Assembly: GCA_944340905.1 (NCBI GenBank)
Contig: CALVLT010000004.1
Location: 1 to 64,000, forward strand
DNA length: 64,000 nt
Origin: an uncultured Clostridia bacterium
GTDB taxonomy: Bacteria > Bacillota > Clostridia > Christensenellales > Borkfalkiaceae
Direction: 5' to 3'
Both the position numbers and the translations under genes were made by a program. Shown piece by piece: positions 18,655-28,400 of this stretch. The notes under the pieces were generated by a model. It was not told where the DNA came from. It saw only the letters and a list, made by a program, of their open reading frames with translations, and made no database searches. Numbering within the stretch: position 1 is the stretch's first letter; the number at the start of each line of letters is the position of its first letter.

Positions 18655-19062
18655 AAAAAGAACGTATGCGTTCTACTTCATGCTATGCAGACGCCGCAAA
18701 ATGTGCCACCGTTCATTTGGCCCTAAGACGACGTAAGGGGGATTCTGCGTCGCGGCAAGAAAGTGTGCACGGGTATTCGGCAAAGCCGAACACCACGTCT
18801 TGACTTTCTGCCGCTCCTTTTCGCAAAAAATCTTTGCAAGCAAATCTTTTTTGCGAGTGCTGCGGAATCACGATTTTTCGCGCTCTGAATGACGGTTGGC
18901 GGGGGTCACGTCATTCCGAGGAGCCGAAGGCGACGAAGGAATCCCCCCTCTTTACTCGTCATTCAGAGGGCGATAGCCCGAAGAATCCCCTCGCAAAATG
19001 TGGAGAGCCTGATCCCCCCATCCCCCCTTAAAACAAGTGTTAAGGGGGGCAAGAAAAGCCCC
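18655..19062. repeat. intergenic repeat island 1
   Basis: No gene is supported here. The stretch contains modules shared with the other five islands: TAAGACGACGTAAGGGGGATTC (18723, in part), GCGCTCTGAATGACG (18888) and its inverse (18958), a 55-nt AT-rich segment (18817-18872) present inverted at 39266-39330, and the CCCCCCTTAAAACAAGTG / TTAAGGGGGG hairpin (19023). Confidence 0.8.
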
Positions 19063-19063
19063 G

Positions 19064-19369
19064 CTACAGCGCCACGATCTGCCCGGGGTAGAGGCAGTCG
19101 GTTGCGTTTTTGCGTGCAAATCGCTCGGGGGAACCGCACAGGAGCACGCGGCTCTCCCCGCCGTGCACGCGGTACAGATTTTCAGCGGGCGGAATGACGA
19201 GCAGCTCCCCCTCGGCAGGCTCGGTTTGCAGATGGTTGACGGCGGCAAGCAGCCGCGGCGGCACGCTGAACGCGAGGGCGACGGCAAGCAGCGTCTGCCC
19301 GCGCTTGACGCGGTAGCGCGCGGGGCGCACGAGAGAAAGTTCCACGCACCAATCTATGCGCAAACTCAT
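19064..19369 (-). CDS. small protein with two LysM-like motifs
   Basis: About 101 aa. A clear LysM repeat (YRVKRGQTLLAVALAFSVPP ... LLVIP) is followed by a degenerate second one (LYRVHGGESRVLLCGSPERF ... LYPGQIVAL). LysM binds peptidoglycan or related sugars. Start uncertain: ATG 19369 is chosen, but ATG 19402, overlapping the divergent flippase start, is equally possible, and neither has a good ribosome site. No clear signal peptide, so a forespore or spore-coat role like SafA/SpoVID-type LysM proteins is conceivable (inference). Confidence 0.6.
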   Translation of the reverse strand: MSLRIDWCVELSLVRPARYRVKRGQTLLAVALAFSVPPRLLAAVNHLQTEPAEGELLVIPPAENLYRVHGGESRVLLCGSPERFARKNATDCLYPGQIVAL

Positions 19370-19400
19370 AAAAGGGTGAACGCGGCGAATAAGATAGGAC

Positions 19401-20918
19401 ATGAATCTGTACCGCACCGCCGCCGTCGTCACCCTGTTTTCTGCGGCGGAACACTGCCTCGGCTTTTTATACCGCATCATCCTCTCGCGCACCATCGGCC
19501 CCGAGGGGCTGGGCGTCTATCAGGCGGCGTACACCGTGTTCGCCGTCTTTCTCACGGTCTCGGCGAGCGGGCTGCCCGTCACGCTCTCGCGCGTCATCTC
19601 CCGCCATCGGGCGCACGGCAGCCGCCACAGGGAACAGTCCGCCGTGACGGGCGCGGTGTGCATCTCCCTGGCGTTCAGCGTGCCCATCACCCTTCTTTTG
19701 TTCCTTCTGCGCGATCAATTTTCGGGCGTATTCGCCGACCCGCGCTGCGCGGACCTGTTCTATATTTTGATCGCAGGGCTGGCGGCGACCAGCGTCTACT
19801 CCGTCATCCGCGGCAGTTTCTGGGGGAACAAGCGCTTTTTTGCCTACTCCTTCATCGAGCTTGTGGAGGAGATGATCCGCATCGGCGTGGGCATCGCCCT
19901 GCTGCTTGGCGTGACGACGGGCATCTACGGCGCCAACCTTGCGGCGATCGCGGTGCTCATCTCCTATTTCTGTTCCTTTGCCATCGCGCTCGTCTACTTC
20001 TTCGTGAAGGGCGGAAAGTTCCGTTCGCCCAAGGGGGAGCTGCGCCCGCTGCTCGCCTCCTCGATGCCCGTCACGGCGATGCGCGCCTCTTCCTCCCTGC
20101 TCTCCTCCCTCATCTCGGTGCTCTTCCCCCTGCGCATGCAGGCGGCGGGCTACACGGCTTCGCGCGCCATGAGCGACTACGGCGTCGTATACGGCATGGT
20201 GATGCCCGTGATGGCGATCCCCTGCGCGTTCATCAGCTCCATCGCGCTCGTGCTCGTGCCCGAACTGAGCGAAAATTACTACCGCGGGAACAGGGAACAG
20301 GTGGGCGCGCTCACGCAGCGCGCGCTCGGGGCAACGCTGCTCATCTCCTGCGCGCTCATCCCCTTCTACCTCGTCTGCGGAACGGACGTGGGCGTCATGC
20401 TCTATTCCAACGCGCAGAGCGGGCACATGCTCTCGGCGTGCGCCCTGCTGCTCCTGCCCATGAGTGTGACGATGATCTGCTCGAGCATGCTCAACTCGCT
20501 GGGCTGCGAAAAACATACGCTGGGCATCTTTCTGGCGGGGTCTGCGGCGATGCTCGCCGCCACCGCCCTGCTGCCCCGCTTTCTCGGCGCGGGCGCGCTG
20601 CTCGTGGGCATGGCATGCGATTCGGGCATCACGGCGCTCCTGTCCCTGCTCCTTCTGCGCAAAAAGACGGGGAAACTGCGCATCGGCGCCCACTTCCTGC
20701 GGCTGCTGTGCGCGCTTGCGCCCGTCACGGCGTTGGGCGCTCTCGTACACGCCCTGCTCGCGCAGGTGCTCAGCTTCATTCCCGCACTCGCCCTGACCAT
20801 GCTCGTCATGCTGGCGGCGGAGGCAGCGGCGCTCTCCCTCGCCCGCCTCATCGACCTCAAGGCGCTTTTCACGCGATTTTTCGGGAAAAACCGCAAAAAA
20901 ATGACCGCGCAGTCTTGA
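19401..20918 (+). CDS. MOP-superfamily flippase, SpoVB/polysaccharide biosynthesis type
   Basis: 505 aa with ~12-14 hydrophobic helices. The start MNLYRTAAVVTLFSAAEHCL and FLYRIILSRTIGPEGLGVYQ matches the N-terminus of SpoVB/MurJ-like lipid-linked oligosaccharide flippases. AGATAGG lies just before the ATG. The divergent LysM gene starts within a few bases, so the two may share a control region. Likely flips a lipid-linked cell-wall precursor; paralogues are common, so spoVB identity is not certain. Confidence 0.85.
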   Translation: MNLYRTAAVVTLFSAAEHCLGFLYRIILSRTIGPEGLGVYQAAYTVFAVFLTVSASGLPVTLSRVISRHRAHGSRHREQSAVTGAVCISLAFSVPITLLLFLLRDQFSGVFADPRCADLFYILIAGLAATSVYSVIRGSFWGNKRFFAYSFIELVEEMIRIGVGIALLLGVTTGIYGANLAAIAVLISYFCSFAIALVYFFVKGGKFRSPKGELRPLLASSMPVTAMRASSSLLSSLISVLFPLRMQAAGYTASRAMSDYGVVYGMVMPVMAIPCAFISSIALVLVPELSENYYRGNREQVGALTQRALGATLLISCALIPFYLVCGTDVGVMLYSNAQSGHMLSACALLLLPMSVTMICSSMLNSLGCEKHTLGIFLAGSAAMLAATALLPRFLGAGALLVGMACDSGITALLSLLLLRKKTGKLRIGAHFLRLLCALAPVTALGALVHALLAQVLSFIPALALTMLVMLAAEAAALSLARLIDLKALFTRFFGKNRKKMTAQS

Positions 20919-20943
20919 AATCATGCGCCAAGTGTGGTACAAT
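20915..20943 (+). promoter_or_regulatory. promoter of pgi
   Basis: TTGAAA (20915-20920) and TACAAT (20938-20943) with 17-bp spacing; the -35 overlaps the stop of the flippase gene. Confidence 0.7.
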
Positions 20944-20977
20944 GAAACAAATTTGGTTTGGCGGAGGCTTATTCAAG

Positions 20978-22405
20978 ATGAAACTGACAGACGAACTGCG
21001 CAAGGCATGGCGCGTGCGCGTGGATTACACCAACATGACGGACAAGTACCTCGGAGCGCGCGGCATTTCCGAAAAGACGCTCGAGGCGCACAAGAAACTT
21101 GCAAAGGCAGCGCACGCCTACGTGGCGGAAAACCGCGGCAAGGACGAGCTGTTCATGGGCTGGACGGAGCTGCCCTACAACCAGGACGCCATCGTGGCGG
21201 ACATTCTGGAGACGGCAAAGCTCGTGCGCAGGAAGTTCGATAACTTTGTCGTGCTCGGCATCGGCGGCTCGGCGCTCGGCCCCACGATGGCGTTCAACGC
21301 CCTGTGCCACCTGCACTACAACGACCTGCCCAAGAGCAAGCGCAAAGGCCCGCGCTTCTTTGTGGAGGACAACGTCGATCCCGTCCGCATGAAGGAGCTT
21401 CTGGACGTCATCGACGTCACAAAGACGTGCTTCAACGTCATCTCCAAGTCGGGCGCGACGAGCGAGACGATGGCGCAGTACCTCATCATCTCCGACCTCC
21501 TCACGAAGGCGGGCGTGGACATCAAGGAGAACGTCATCTTCACGACGGACGCCAAAAAGGGCAACCTCGTGAAAATTTCCCAATCTCTTGGCGGCGTGAA
21601 GAGCTATGTTCTGCCCGACGGCGTGGGCGGAAGATTTTCCGAGCTGTGCCCCGTGGGCCTTCTGCCCGCGGCGGTGCTGGGCATCGACATCAAGGCGATG
21701 CTCAAGGGCGCGGCGTACATGGACAAGCTGTGCAAGACGGCGGACCTGAAAAAGAACCCCGCCCTGCTGTGCGCGACGCTGCAGTATATCGCGATGCAGG
21801 ACGGCAAGAACATCGGCGTGCTCATGCCCTATTCGGACAACCTGCGCTATGTCTCCGACTGGTACGCGCAGCTCTGGGCGGAGTCCCTCGGCAAGAACGA
21901 GACGCTGGACGGAAAACCCTGCAACGTGGGACAGACCCCCGTCAAGGCGCTGGGCGTGACCGACCAGCACTCGCAGGTGCAGCTCTACACCGAGGGGCCC
22001 TACGACAAGGTCGTCACCTTCCTTGCGGTGGACAGCTACAAAGAAAAGACCCCCATCCCCCACGGCTGCGAGGACATTCCCGACGTCTCCTTCCTGGGCG
22101 GGCACACGATGGAGGAACTCATTCAGGCGGAGAACAAGGCGACGGCGCACGCGCTGACCATGGCGGGACGGCTCAACTATACCATCCATCTGCCCGAAGT
22201 CAACGCCTTTACGCTGGGCGAACTGCTCTTCCTGTTCGAGTTGCAGACGGCGTATGCGGGCGCGATGTTCAACATCAACACCTTCAACCAGCCCGGCGTG
22301 GAGGCGGGCAAGAAGGCGACCTTCGCCCTTTTAGGCAAGCCCGGCTATGCCGAAAAGAAGGCGGAGCTGGACGCCGCCGCCCCCGACGAAAAGTATATCG
22401 TATAA
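20978..22405 (+). CDS. pgi: glucose-6-phosphate isomerase
   Basis: 475 aa, cytoplasmic, glycolysis (glucose-6-P to fructose-6-P). Diagnostic blocks are VVLGIGGSALGP, FNVISKSGATSETM (SIS domain), GGRFSELCPVGLLPAA and GVTDQHSQVQLYTEGP. ATG 20978 is preceded by GGAGG. The open frame runs far upstream but that part is antisense and flippase shadow. It receives glucose-6-P derived from the galactose pathway further right in the window (inference). Confidence 0.97.
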   Translation: MKLTDELRKAWRVRVDYTNMTDKYLGARGISEKTLEAHKKLAKAAHAYVAENRGKDELFMGWTELPYNQDAIVADILETAKLVRRKFDNFVVLGIGGSALGPTMAFNALCHLHYNDLPKSKRKGPRFFVEDNVDPVRMKELLDVIDVTKTCFNVISKSGATSETMAQYLIISDLLTKAGVDIKENVIFTTDAKKGNLVKISQSLGGVKSYVLPDGVGGRFSELCPVGLLPAAVLGIDIKAMLKGAAYMDKLCKTADLKKNPALLCATLQYIAMQDGKNIGVLMPYSDNLRYVSDWYAQLWAESLGKNETLDGKPCNVGQTPVKALGVTDQHSQVQLYTEGPYDKVVTFLAVDSYKEKTPIPHGCEDIPDVSFLGGHTMEELIQAENKATAHALTMAGRLNYTIHLPEVNAFTLGELLFLFELQTAYAGAMFNINTFNQPGVEAGKKATFALLGKPGYAEKKAELDAAAPDEKYIV

Positions 22406-22426
22406 ACAGGTTTCAGGCTGAACGGG

Positions 22427-22459
22427 CGGGCGGAGCGCACATGCTGCTCCGCCCGTTTT
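22427..22459 (+). terminator. terminator of pgi
   Basis: CGGGCGGAGC and GCTCCGCCCG arms (22427-22436, 22446-22455) followed by TTTT. Confidence 0.85.
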
Positions 22460-22477
22460 GCAAACAAGGGAGGCGCT

Positions 22478-22894
22478 ATGGGATTTTTCAAAAAGCTGTT
22501 CGGCAAAAAGGACGGCGGCGACGGCAGCGACAAGTGGAATCTGATGTGGGACATGTGGGAGCGCGGCGAGATCGGCTCCCCCTACAACGAGCTGCTCACC
22601 TACGACAGCGAAATGCAGGACGGCGGGCATCTGCAATACTTCATCAACCGCGCGCTGCGCAGGGAAAATATCTTCTCCGTCATGGCGGCGCTGCGCGAAA
22701 CGCTCCCCGCCGAACATGCCGACAACGTTGCGCAGGCGTACCGGCAGTACTGCCTGTTGGGCCTTGACACGGACGACGACGGCGAGATCATGCGCGCCCT
22801 CGACGACGATCCCCTTGCCGTGTTCGACCGGTATTACGACGAACACGAGGAGGCCCTTCTGGACGTTCTGGAGGCATACGCCGATTCGCTGTGA
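22478..22894 (+). CDS. small acidic DUF4375/DMP19-like protein
   Basis: 138 aa. A short basic N-terminus (GFFKKLFGKKDGG) precedes a helical domain with 'YNELLTYDSEMQDGGHLQYFINRA', which resembles the 'NGGF-x-QYF-x-N' core of DUF4375/DMP19 proteins. GGGAGG is six nt before the ATG. No promoter was seen between it and the pgi terminator. Function unknown. Confidence 0.6.
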   Translation: MGFFKKLFGKKDGGDGSDKWNLMWDMWERGEIGSPYNELLTYDSEMQDGGHLQYFINRALRRENIFSVMAALRETLPAEHADNVAQAYRQYCLLGLDTDDDGEIMRALDDDPLAVFDRYYDEHEEALLDVLEAYADSL

Positions 22895-22955
22895 CCTTTT
22901 GCGGACGCGGGCAGACGGTTTTGTCAGGTTTTTTGCAAAAAAATGCACACGGGGC

Positions 22956-22984
22956 TTGATTTTCGGAAAATTTTATACTATAAT
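22956..22984 (+). promoter_or_regulatory. promoter of the 279-aa hypothetical gene
   Basis: TTGATT (22956-22961) and TATAAT (22979-22984), 17-bp spacing. Confidence 0.75.
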
Positions 22985-23011
22985 GAAAGTATCAACAAAA
23001 GGGGTGATTGT

Positions 23012-23851
23012 ATGGAGATGACCGAAGAAAAGCTGTCCCGTCGTCAGCATGAGCTGGATGTAGACAAATGGATCGCGAGCGAGGCGGCCGGTTACGACCT
23101 GTGCGGCTCGTTCACCTTCTGCGCCCGCTGCGAGCGGATGGAGCAACATCCCTGCGCACGCGCGGAGGCGCGCTGGCTGGAGGAACAGGCGCGCGAGATC
23201 GCCGCGTTTGAAGAGGCGCAGGCGAAAACGGAGGAAAACCCTGACCTGCACGAGGATTTGCAGGAAACCCCCGCTGCGGCAACAGAGCCGGAACAGCAGG
23301 AGAGCGCTCCCGAACCCTTGCCGGAGAGCACGGCGGATGAACAGGCGCAGCCCCCCGCAGGGTATGAATATGTCACGCGCTACCGCCGTTCCTTCAAGTC
23401 CCGCCTCATTCAGGACGAGAAGATGCAGGACTTCTACACCGACCTGAAGAACGCCTTTGCGGAGCTGACGGGCGTCAAATCGCGCCTGAGCCGCCATTGC
23501 GAAAATTTCCGCTACCGCGGCGAGCGCATTGCCAAGCTGAACGTGGGCGGCAAGACGCTCACCCTCTACCTCGCCCTCGACCCCGAGGCATACGAGGACA
23601 GCAAATACCGCTACGAGGACGTCTCGGACAGAAAGACCTATGCGGAGACGCCCATGAAGATCCGCATCACCAGCAAGCGTATGGTCAAGTATGCCAGGGA
23701 GCTGCTTGCCGACCTTGCAGCAAAGCACTCCGTCACGCTCTCGGGCGCCATTCCGATGGACTATCACATGAAGTATCAGACGGACGAGGCGCTCATCAAA
23801 AAGGGTCTGATCAAGCCCTACGAAGTGCTCGTCAAGATCAAAAAGAAATGA
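23012..23851 (+). CDS. conserved clostridial hypothetical protein with acidic linker
   Basis: 279 aa. The N-terminal ~60 residues hold a small Cys cluster (CGSFTFCARC, later PCA), possibly a metal site. A Glu/Pro/Gln-rich low-complexity linker (~65-125) follows. The C-terminal ~150 residues (SFKSRLIQDEKMQDFYTDLKN ... GKTLTLYLALDPEAYEDSKY ... IRITSKRMVKYARELL) form a conserved domain I recognise only as recurrent in Firmicutes hypotheticals. AGGGGTG precedes ATG 23012. Cytoplasmic, function unknown. Confidence 0.75.
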   Translation: MEMTEEKLSRRQHELDVDKWIASEAAGYDLCGSFTFCARCERMEQHPCARAEARWLEEQAREIAAFEEAQAKTEENPDLHEDLQETPAAATEPEQQESAPEPLPESTADEQAQPPAGYEYVTRYRRSFKSRLIQDEKMQDFYTDLKNAFAELTGVKSRLSRHCENFRYRGERIAKLNVGGKTLTLYLALDPEAYEDSKYRYEDVSDRKTYAETPMKIRITSKRMVKYARELLADLAAKHSVTLSGAIPMDYHMKYQTDEALIKKGLIKPYEVLVKIKKK

Positions 23852-23855
23852 CCTG

Positions 23856-23883
23856 ACCGCCGCCCGCGTGGCGGCGGTTTTTT
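23856..23883 (+). terminator. terminator after the 279-aa hypothetical gene
   Basis: ACCGCCGCC / GGCGGCGGT stem (23856-23864, 23870-23878), then TTTTTT. It overlaps the only upstream start codon available to the next frame. Confidence 0.85.
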
Positions 23884-24776
23884 CAGACTGTGATGAAGAA
23901 TACCCGCACTTTTTTCATTTTATCGACGACGAAGAACTCTCCGAACGCGCCTATGCCTACCTGTTCACGCTGTGCGATCGGGCGGAGTATCTGTTCGACT
24001 GCCCCTACGGCGAGGCGGACTTCGCCATCGAGGCGATCGGCACGGAGTGCGAGGGCATGATCGGCGCGCTCGAACGGCAACGCGCGGGGAGCAGCTGGGG
24101 CATGCACGGCACCATCGTCTCCTTCCGCCTGACGGAGGAAGTCAAGCACGCCATCGAGCACGCAAGCCTCGACGGCGTGCTGCCCGTATGGGACAGACGT
24201 TTGGAAAACCTTGTCCTGTACAAGGAGGGCAAGAAGCTCTACTCGACGTGCTCACACGAGGGCTACACAGACATCGATGACAGGTTTTTGAAATACGTCA
24301 GCAAATTTTGTGAACGCGAGCTGCCCAAAACGCCCCTCTGGAAGGCGCTGGAGGAGCGGTATGCGCGCATTTCCTCCCGCCCCACCGCGCGGCTGTGGAA
24401 GGAGCTTGACATGCTAGGCGATTTGGACAGGCAGGTGAGCGAGGCATGGCAGAAATATATCCGCCAGCCGCCCTGTTACGAGATGTCCTTTGAAACATAC
24501 CTGCGCATCGCGCACGAGTACCTCGGCAGGGACATCTGCGAACGGCTGGAGCGGGCGGGCAGCTACCGGCAGTTGCATCCCGAGGGATATGCGCGGCTGC
24601 CGAGAGAATTTGCGGCATTCCCCGAACAGTCCCCCTTCCACCTGAGCGACCTGTGGTATGACATTGGCCGCGAGCTGAAGTTCTGGAAGGCGTTTCTGCC
24701 CTTCCACCGCCGCCCCTGCCCGCCCGACAAAGAAGTGCGATACCCCACCATCATCATCAACGAGGAGCGCCCCTGA
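23868..24776 (+). CDS. hypothetical protein, 5' end unclear (possibly decapitated)
   Basis: Up to 302 aa, coding-like throughout (DCDEEYPHFFHFIDDEELSE from the start). The only upstream in-frame start is a GTG at 23868 located inside a strong terminator hairpin, with no ribosome site. The next Met is ~65 residues in. Either translation starts at an unusual codon, or the gene lost its promoter and N-terminus. No known domain recognised; several Cys and aromatic residues; no signal peptide or membrane segment. Confidence 0.5.
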   Translation: MAAVFSDCDEEYPHFFHFIDDEELSERAYAYLFTLCDRAEYLFDCPYGEADFAIEAIGTECEGMIGALERQRAGSSWGMHGTIVSFRLTEEVKHAIEHASLDGVLPVWDRRLENLVLYKEGKKLYSTCSHEGYTDIDDRFLKYVSKFCERELPKTPLWKALEERYARISSRPTARLWKELDMLGDLDRQVSEAWQKYIRQPPCYEMSFETYLRIAHEYLGRDICERLERAGSYRQLHPEGYARLPREFAAFPEQSPFHLSDLWYDIGRELKFWKAFLPFHRRPCPPDKEVRYPTIIINEERP

Positions 24777-24800
24777 CGCCCCTGCGCCCCACCGATAAAA

Positions 24801-24836
24801 CGCGGGCGGCGGTCACAACTGTGACCGCCGCCCGCG
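24801..24836. terminator. bidirectional terminator between convergent genes
   Basis: 16-bp perfect stem (24801-24816 with 24821-24836) and AACT loop. On the minus strand it is followed by TTTTATC; on plus by TGCTTTC. It separates the hypothetical gene from clpC. Confidence 0.85.
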
Positions 24837-24872
24837 TGCTTTCATATTTTCAAAAACCGCACCCGCAGGCAG

Positions 24873-27335
24873 TTATTCTTCAAGAAACACCAGTTCGCCG
24901 TCCGCCTCGTCCACAATGACGGTCTTGCCGCCCGCAATGCGCCCCTGCAAGATCTCCTCGGAGAGGCGGTCCTCGATGCGGCGGCGCACGACGCGCTTCA
25001 AGGGGCGCGCGCCGAATTCCTCGCTGTAGCCCTCGTCCACGAGGGCGGCAAGGGCGCGGCTGCTCACCTTCAGTTCGATGTCCCGCGCCCTGAGCTGCGC
25101 CGCAAGCGCATCCACGATCTTGGAGCAGATGCGCAGCGCGTCCTCGCGCGAGAGCTTGTGGAAGATGATGATGTCGTCCAGCCTGTTGAGAAATTCGGGA
25201 CGGAACTGCTTTTTGAGCGCCGCCTCGATGCGCTCCTTCATGTCCTCGTACTCCCGCTGTGCCGACGCCGCGTAAAAGCCGAGCGGCGCGGATTCCTTCA
25301 CCTCCTGCGCGCCCACGTTGCTCGTGAGGATGATGACGGTGTTTTTGAAGGACACCACCCTGCCGCGGCTGTCCGTGAGCCGCCCGTCATCGAGCAGTTG
25401 CAAGAGCAGGTTGAACACGTCGGGGTGCGCCTTTTCGATCTCATCGAAGAGCACGACGGAATAGGGATTGCGGCGGATGCGCTCGGTGAGCTGCCCGCCC
25501 GCGTCGTCATATCCCACATATCCCGGGGGCGCGCCGATGAGCTTGGAGACGCTGCTCTTTTCCATGTACTCGGACATATCGATGCGCACGAGCATCTTTT
25601 CGTCCCCGAACATGCTCTCGGCGAGCGCCTTGGAAAGATCGGTCTTGCCCACGCCCGTGGGGCCGACAAAGATGAAGGAGCCGATGGGCCTGCCCGCATC
25701 CTTGAGTCCCGCGCGGGCGCGGCGGATGGCCTTTGCCACGGCGGTGACTGCCTCGTCCTGCCCCACGATGCGGCGGTGCAGTTCCTCTTCGAGATGCATG
25801 AGCTTTTCGCTCTCCGCCTCGGTGAGCTTGGCAACGGGCACGCCCGTCCAGCCGCTGACGATCTCGGCGACCTCCTCCCTGCCGATGGCAAGGTGGGTGG
25901 CGAGCCGCTGCCTGTTCCACTCCTCCCTGCGCTGTTGGTTGCGCGCCGTGAGCGCGGCGATCTGCTCGTCGAGGCGGGCGGCGCGCGAGGCATCGTTCCA
26001 CTTTGCCGCCTTCTCCCGATCGGATTTGAGCCGCGCGAGCTTTTCCTCCCCCTCGCGGAATTCCTCCGGACCGATGTAGGCGTTCAGCCGCGCACGGCTC
26101 GCCGCCTCGTCGATGAGGTCGATCGCCTTGTCGGGCAGAAATCTGTCCGTGATATACCTGTCGGACAGGCGCACCGCCGCCTCGATCGCCTCCTCGGTGA
26201 TGACGACGTTGTGATGCGCCTCGTACTTATCCTTGATGCCGCGCAGAATGGCGATGGTATCGTCGATGGACGGCTCCGCAACGGTGACGGGCGTGAACCT
26301 GCGCTCGAGCGCGGCGTCCTTTTCGATATACTTGCGGTACTCCTCCAGCGTGGTCGCGCCCACCGTCTGCAGTTCGCCGCGCGAGAGCATGGGCTTTAAG
26401 ATGTTGGAGGCGTCCATGCTGCTGTCTGCCGATGCGCCCGCTCCCACGATCATGTGGATCTCGTCGATGAACAGGATGATGTTCTGATTTTCGCGGATCT
26501 CGTTCACGACGCCCTTGAGGCGCTCTTCAAAATCGCCGCGGTAGCGCGCCCCCGCCAGCATGCCCGCGAGGTCGAGGGAGAACACCGTCTTGCCGCGCAG
26601 CAGCTCGGGCACCTCGCCCGAGACGATGGCCTGCGCCAGCCCTTCGACGACAGCGCTCTTGCCCACGCCCGGTTCGCCGATGAGCACGGGATTGTTCTTG
26701 GTGCGCCGCGAGAGGATCTGCACCACCTTCTCGATCTCCCTGCGCCGCCCGATGACGGGGTCGATCTTGCCCTCGCGCGCCTTCTGCGTGAGGTCTGCGC
26801 CGTAAGCGAGCAGCTCATCGCTCAGCGGCGAGGCGGACGACGAACGGGGAAATCTGCGTACGAGCGGCGCCTCCGGAATCACCTGCTCCTCCTCTTCCTC
26901 GGGGGGAGGCCCGATGAACGCGCCCGTCTTGTCGGCAAGGGCGGCGACGTCCACGCCGAGGCTCTTCAAGATGAGCACGGCAAGGCAGTTGTCCTCGGTG
27001 AGCATCGCCATGAGCACGTGTTCGGTGCCCGTGATGGGGCTGACATCCTCCGACTGCAGGGACAGTTCGCGCGCCAGCCCGAAAATTTTCTTCATGCGCG
27101 GCGTAAAGCCGTGCGCGGGCGTATCGTGCTGCAAATTGCGGCGGAACACGGCGCGGTACTTTTCCAGCTTGACGCCCGCCTCCTTCAGAAGGCGGTTGGC
27201 GGTGCTCTCCGTGACGCAGAGCATGGCGAGCAGAACGTGCTCGCTGCCGATATAGTTGGTGTTGTAGTGCTGCGCTGCCTCCTGCGCAAGCTCCACCGCC
27301 TGCTGCAGGTGCTCCGAATAATAGGACGTCTCCAT
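24873..27335 (-). CDS. clpC: ClpC AAA+ unfoldase (Clp protease ATPase subunit)
   Basis: 820 aa. Double Clp_N repeat (1-145), AAA-1 with Walker [16 protein letters not shown], a coiled-coil M-domain (~405-480, [23 protein letters not shown]), AAA-2 with [16 protein letters not shown] and sensor motifs, and a C-terminal D2-small domain. It unfolds substrates for ClpP and works with McsB-phosphorylated (arginine-marked) proteins. Last gene of the mcsA-mcsB-clpC operon; 9 nt after mcsB. Confidence 0.97.
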   Translation of the reverse strand: METSYYSEHLQQAVELAQEAAQHYNTNYIGSEHVLLAMLCVTESTANRLLKEAGVKLEKYRAVFRRNLQHDTPAHGFTPRMKKIFGLARELSLQSEDVSPITGTEHVLMAMLTEDNCLAVLILKSLGVDVAALADKTGAFIGPPPEEEEEQVIPEAPLVRRFPRSSSASPLSDELLAYGADLTQKAREGKIDPVIGRRREIEKVVQILSRRTKNNPVLIGEPGVGKSAVVEGLAQAIVSGEVPELLRGKTVFSLDLAGMLAGARYRGDFEERLKGVVNEIRENQNIILFIDEIHMIVGAGASADSSMDASNILKPMLSRGELQTVGATTLEEYRKYIEKDAALERRFTPVTVAEPSIDDTIAILRGIKDKYEAHHNVVITEEAIEAAVRLSDRYITDRFLPDKAIDLIDEAASRARLNAYIGPEEFREGEEKLARLKSDREKAAKWNDASRAARLDEQIAALTARNQQRREEWNRQRLATHLAIGREEVAEIVSGWTGVPVAKLTEAESEKLMHLEEELHRRIVGQDEAVTAVAKAIRRARAGLKDAGRPIGSFIFVGPTGVGKTDLSKALAESMFGDEKMLVRIDMSEYMEKSSVSKLIGAPPGYVGYDDAGGQLTERIRRNPYSVVLFDEIEKAHPDVFNLLLQLLDDGRLTDSRGRVVSFKNTVIILTSNVGAQEVKESAPLGFYAASAQREYEDMKERIEAALKKQFRPEFLNRLDDIIIFHKLSREDALRICSKIVDALAAQLRARDIELKVSSRALAALVDEGYSEEFGARPLKRVVRRRIEDRLSEEILQGRIAGGKTVIVDEADGELVFLEE

Positions 27336-27344
27336 CTCTCTCCT

Positions 27345-28400
27345 CTAATCCGCGCTCAGTTTCATGGCGCAGATGGCCGTGCGCACATATTCGGCGCGGT
27401 AGGCGTTCTGCTCCTGCGCCTCCAGCGGCGCACCGTTCAGACGGTTGATATTGGCGGGTCGCATGGCGACGGCAAGCTCGTCAAGCTCGTTCATCCACTC
27501 GTCGCCCTCCTCGCCGTCCGTAAAATACCCGAGCGCCAGCCCCAGCCGGAGGTCGGCGAGGCGGCGCAGAAATTCATGTTCTTCCAGAAGGCGGCAGTTG
27601 GTGAGCACCCCGTAGGCGCGGCAGAGCTTGTCGCGCAGGGCGATGCCCCCCTCCGCCTTCATGCGGCAGCGCTCTAAAAGTTCCATCTGCACGATGGAAT
27701 CCACCGCCTTGCCGACGATGGAGAGGATCTGCTCTTCCGAGACGCCCAGCGTCACCTCGTTGCTGACCTGGAAGAGATCGCCCTCCGCGCCGCTGCCCTC
27801 GCCGTAGGCGCCGCGCGCAGTCAGCCCGAGACGCAAGAGCTCGGGAACGATGGTGCGTGTCATCACCCCCCGCCGCGAGACGGCGGGCAGAAAGAGCATG
27901 ACCGAGGCGCGCAGCCCCGTTCCCAGGTTGGTGGGACAGGCGGTGAGATAGCCGAACTGCTCGTCAAAGGCAAAGGGCACCGATTCGGAGATGGCGTCGT
28001 CCAGCCCCGTGATGCGCTCATAGGCGCGGGGCAGGTCGAACCCGTGCATGAAGTACTGCTCGCGCACATGGTCCTCCTCGTTGAGCATGACGGAGATGAT
28101 CTCGTCCGAGGAGATGAGCGCCGCGGAGATGCGGCGGTTGCGCACCAGGTCGCGCGAGATGAGGTTGCGCTCCAGCAGCAGGGCGGTGCGCTCGGGCGAG
28201 ACGTTCTTCATCTCGTACAGCGTGAATTCGTCCACGCCGGCAAGCGCCGCCGCGATGAGCCGCACGATCTCCTGCGCCTGCTCCTCGGCATGGGCGTCCT
28301 GCAACAGCCGCCCCGGAAAGGGATAGTCCGCAAAGTTGCGCGCCAGCCGCATGCGCGTGGAGACGGCAACGCTTTCAAAACTCTCGCGCACCGCGCTCAT
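27345..28400 (-). CDS. mcsB: protein-arginine kinase McsB
   Basis: 351 aa, phosphagen-kinase fold. STRMRLARNFADYPFPGRL near the N-terminus and NEEDHVREQ/CPTNLGTGLRASVMLFLP match the ATP-guanido kinase active-site blocks. It phosphorylates arginine on misfolded proteins for ClpCP degradation. Its ATG overlaps mcsA by 4 nt. Confidence 0.96.
   Translation of the reverse strand: MSAVRESFESVAVSTRMRLARNFADYPFPGRLLQDAHAEEQAQEIVRLIAAALAGVDEFTLYEMKNVSPERTALLLERNLISRDLVRNRRISAALISSDEIISVMLNEEDHVREQYFMHGFDLPRAYERITGLDDAISESVPFAFDEQFGYLTACPTNLGTGLRASVMLFLPAVSRRGVMTRTIVPELLRLGLTARGAYGEGSGAEGDLFQVSNEVTLGVSEEQILSIVGKAVDSIVQMELLERCRMKAEGGIALRDKLCRAYGVLTNCRLLEEHEFLRRLADLRLGLALGYFTDGEEGDEWMNELDELAVAMRPANINRLNGAPLEAQEQNAYRAEYVRTAICAMKLSAD

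Noticed and set aside
19037..20977. Upstream in-frame extension of pgi through the flippase gene
   Set aside because: Overlaps a real flippase gene in another frame; the pgi promoter and ribosome site lie just before 20978.
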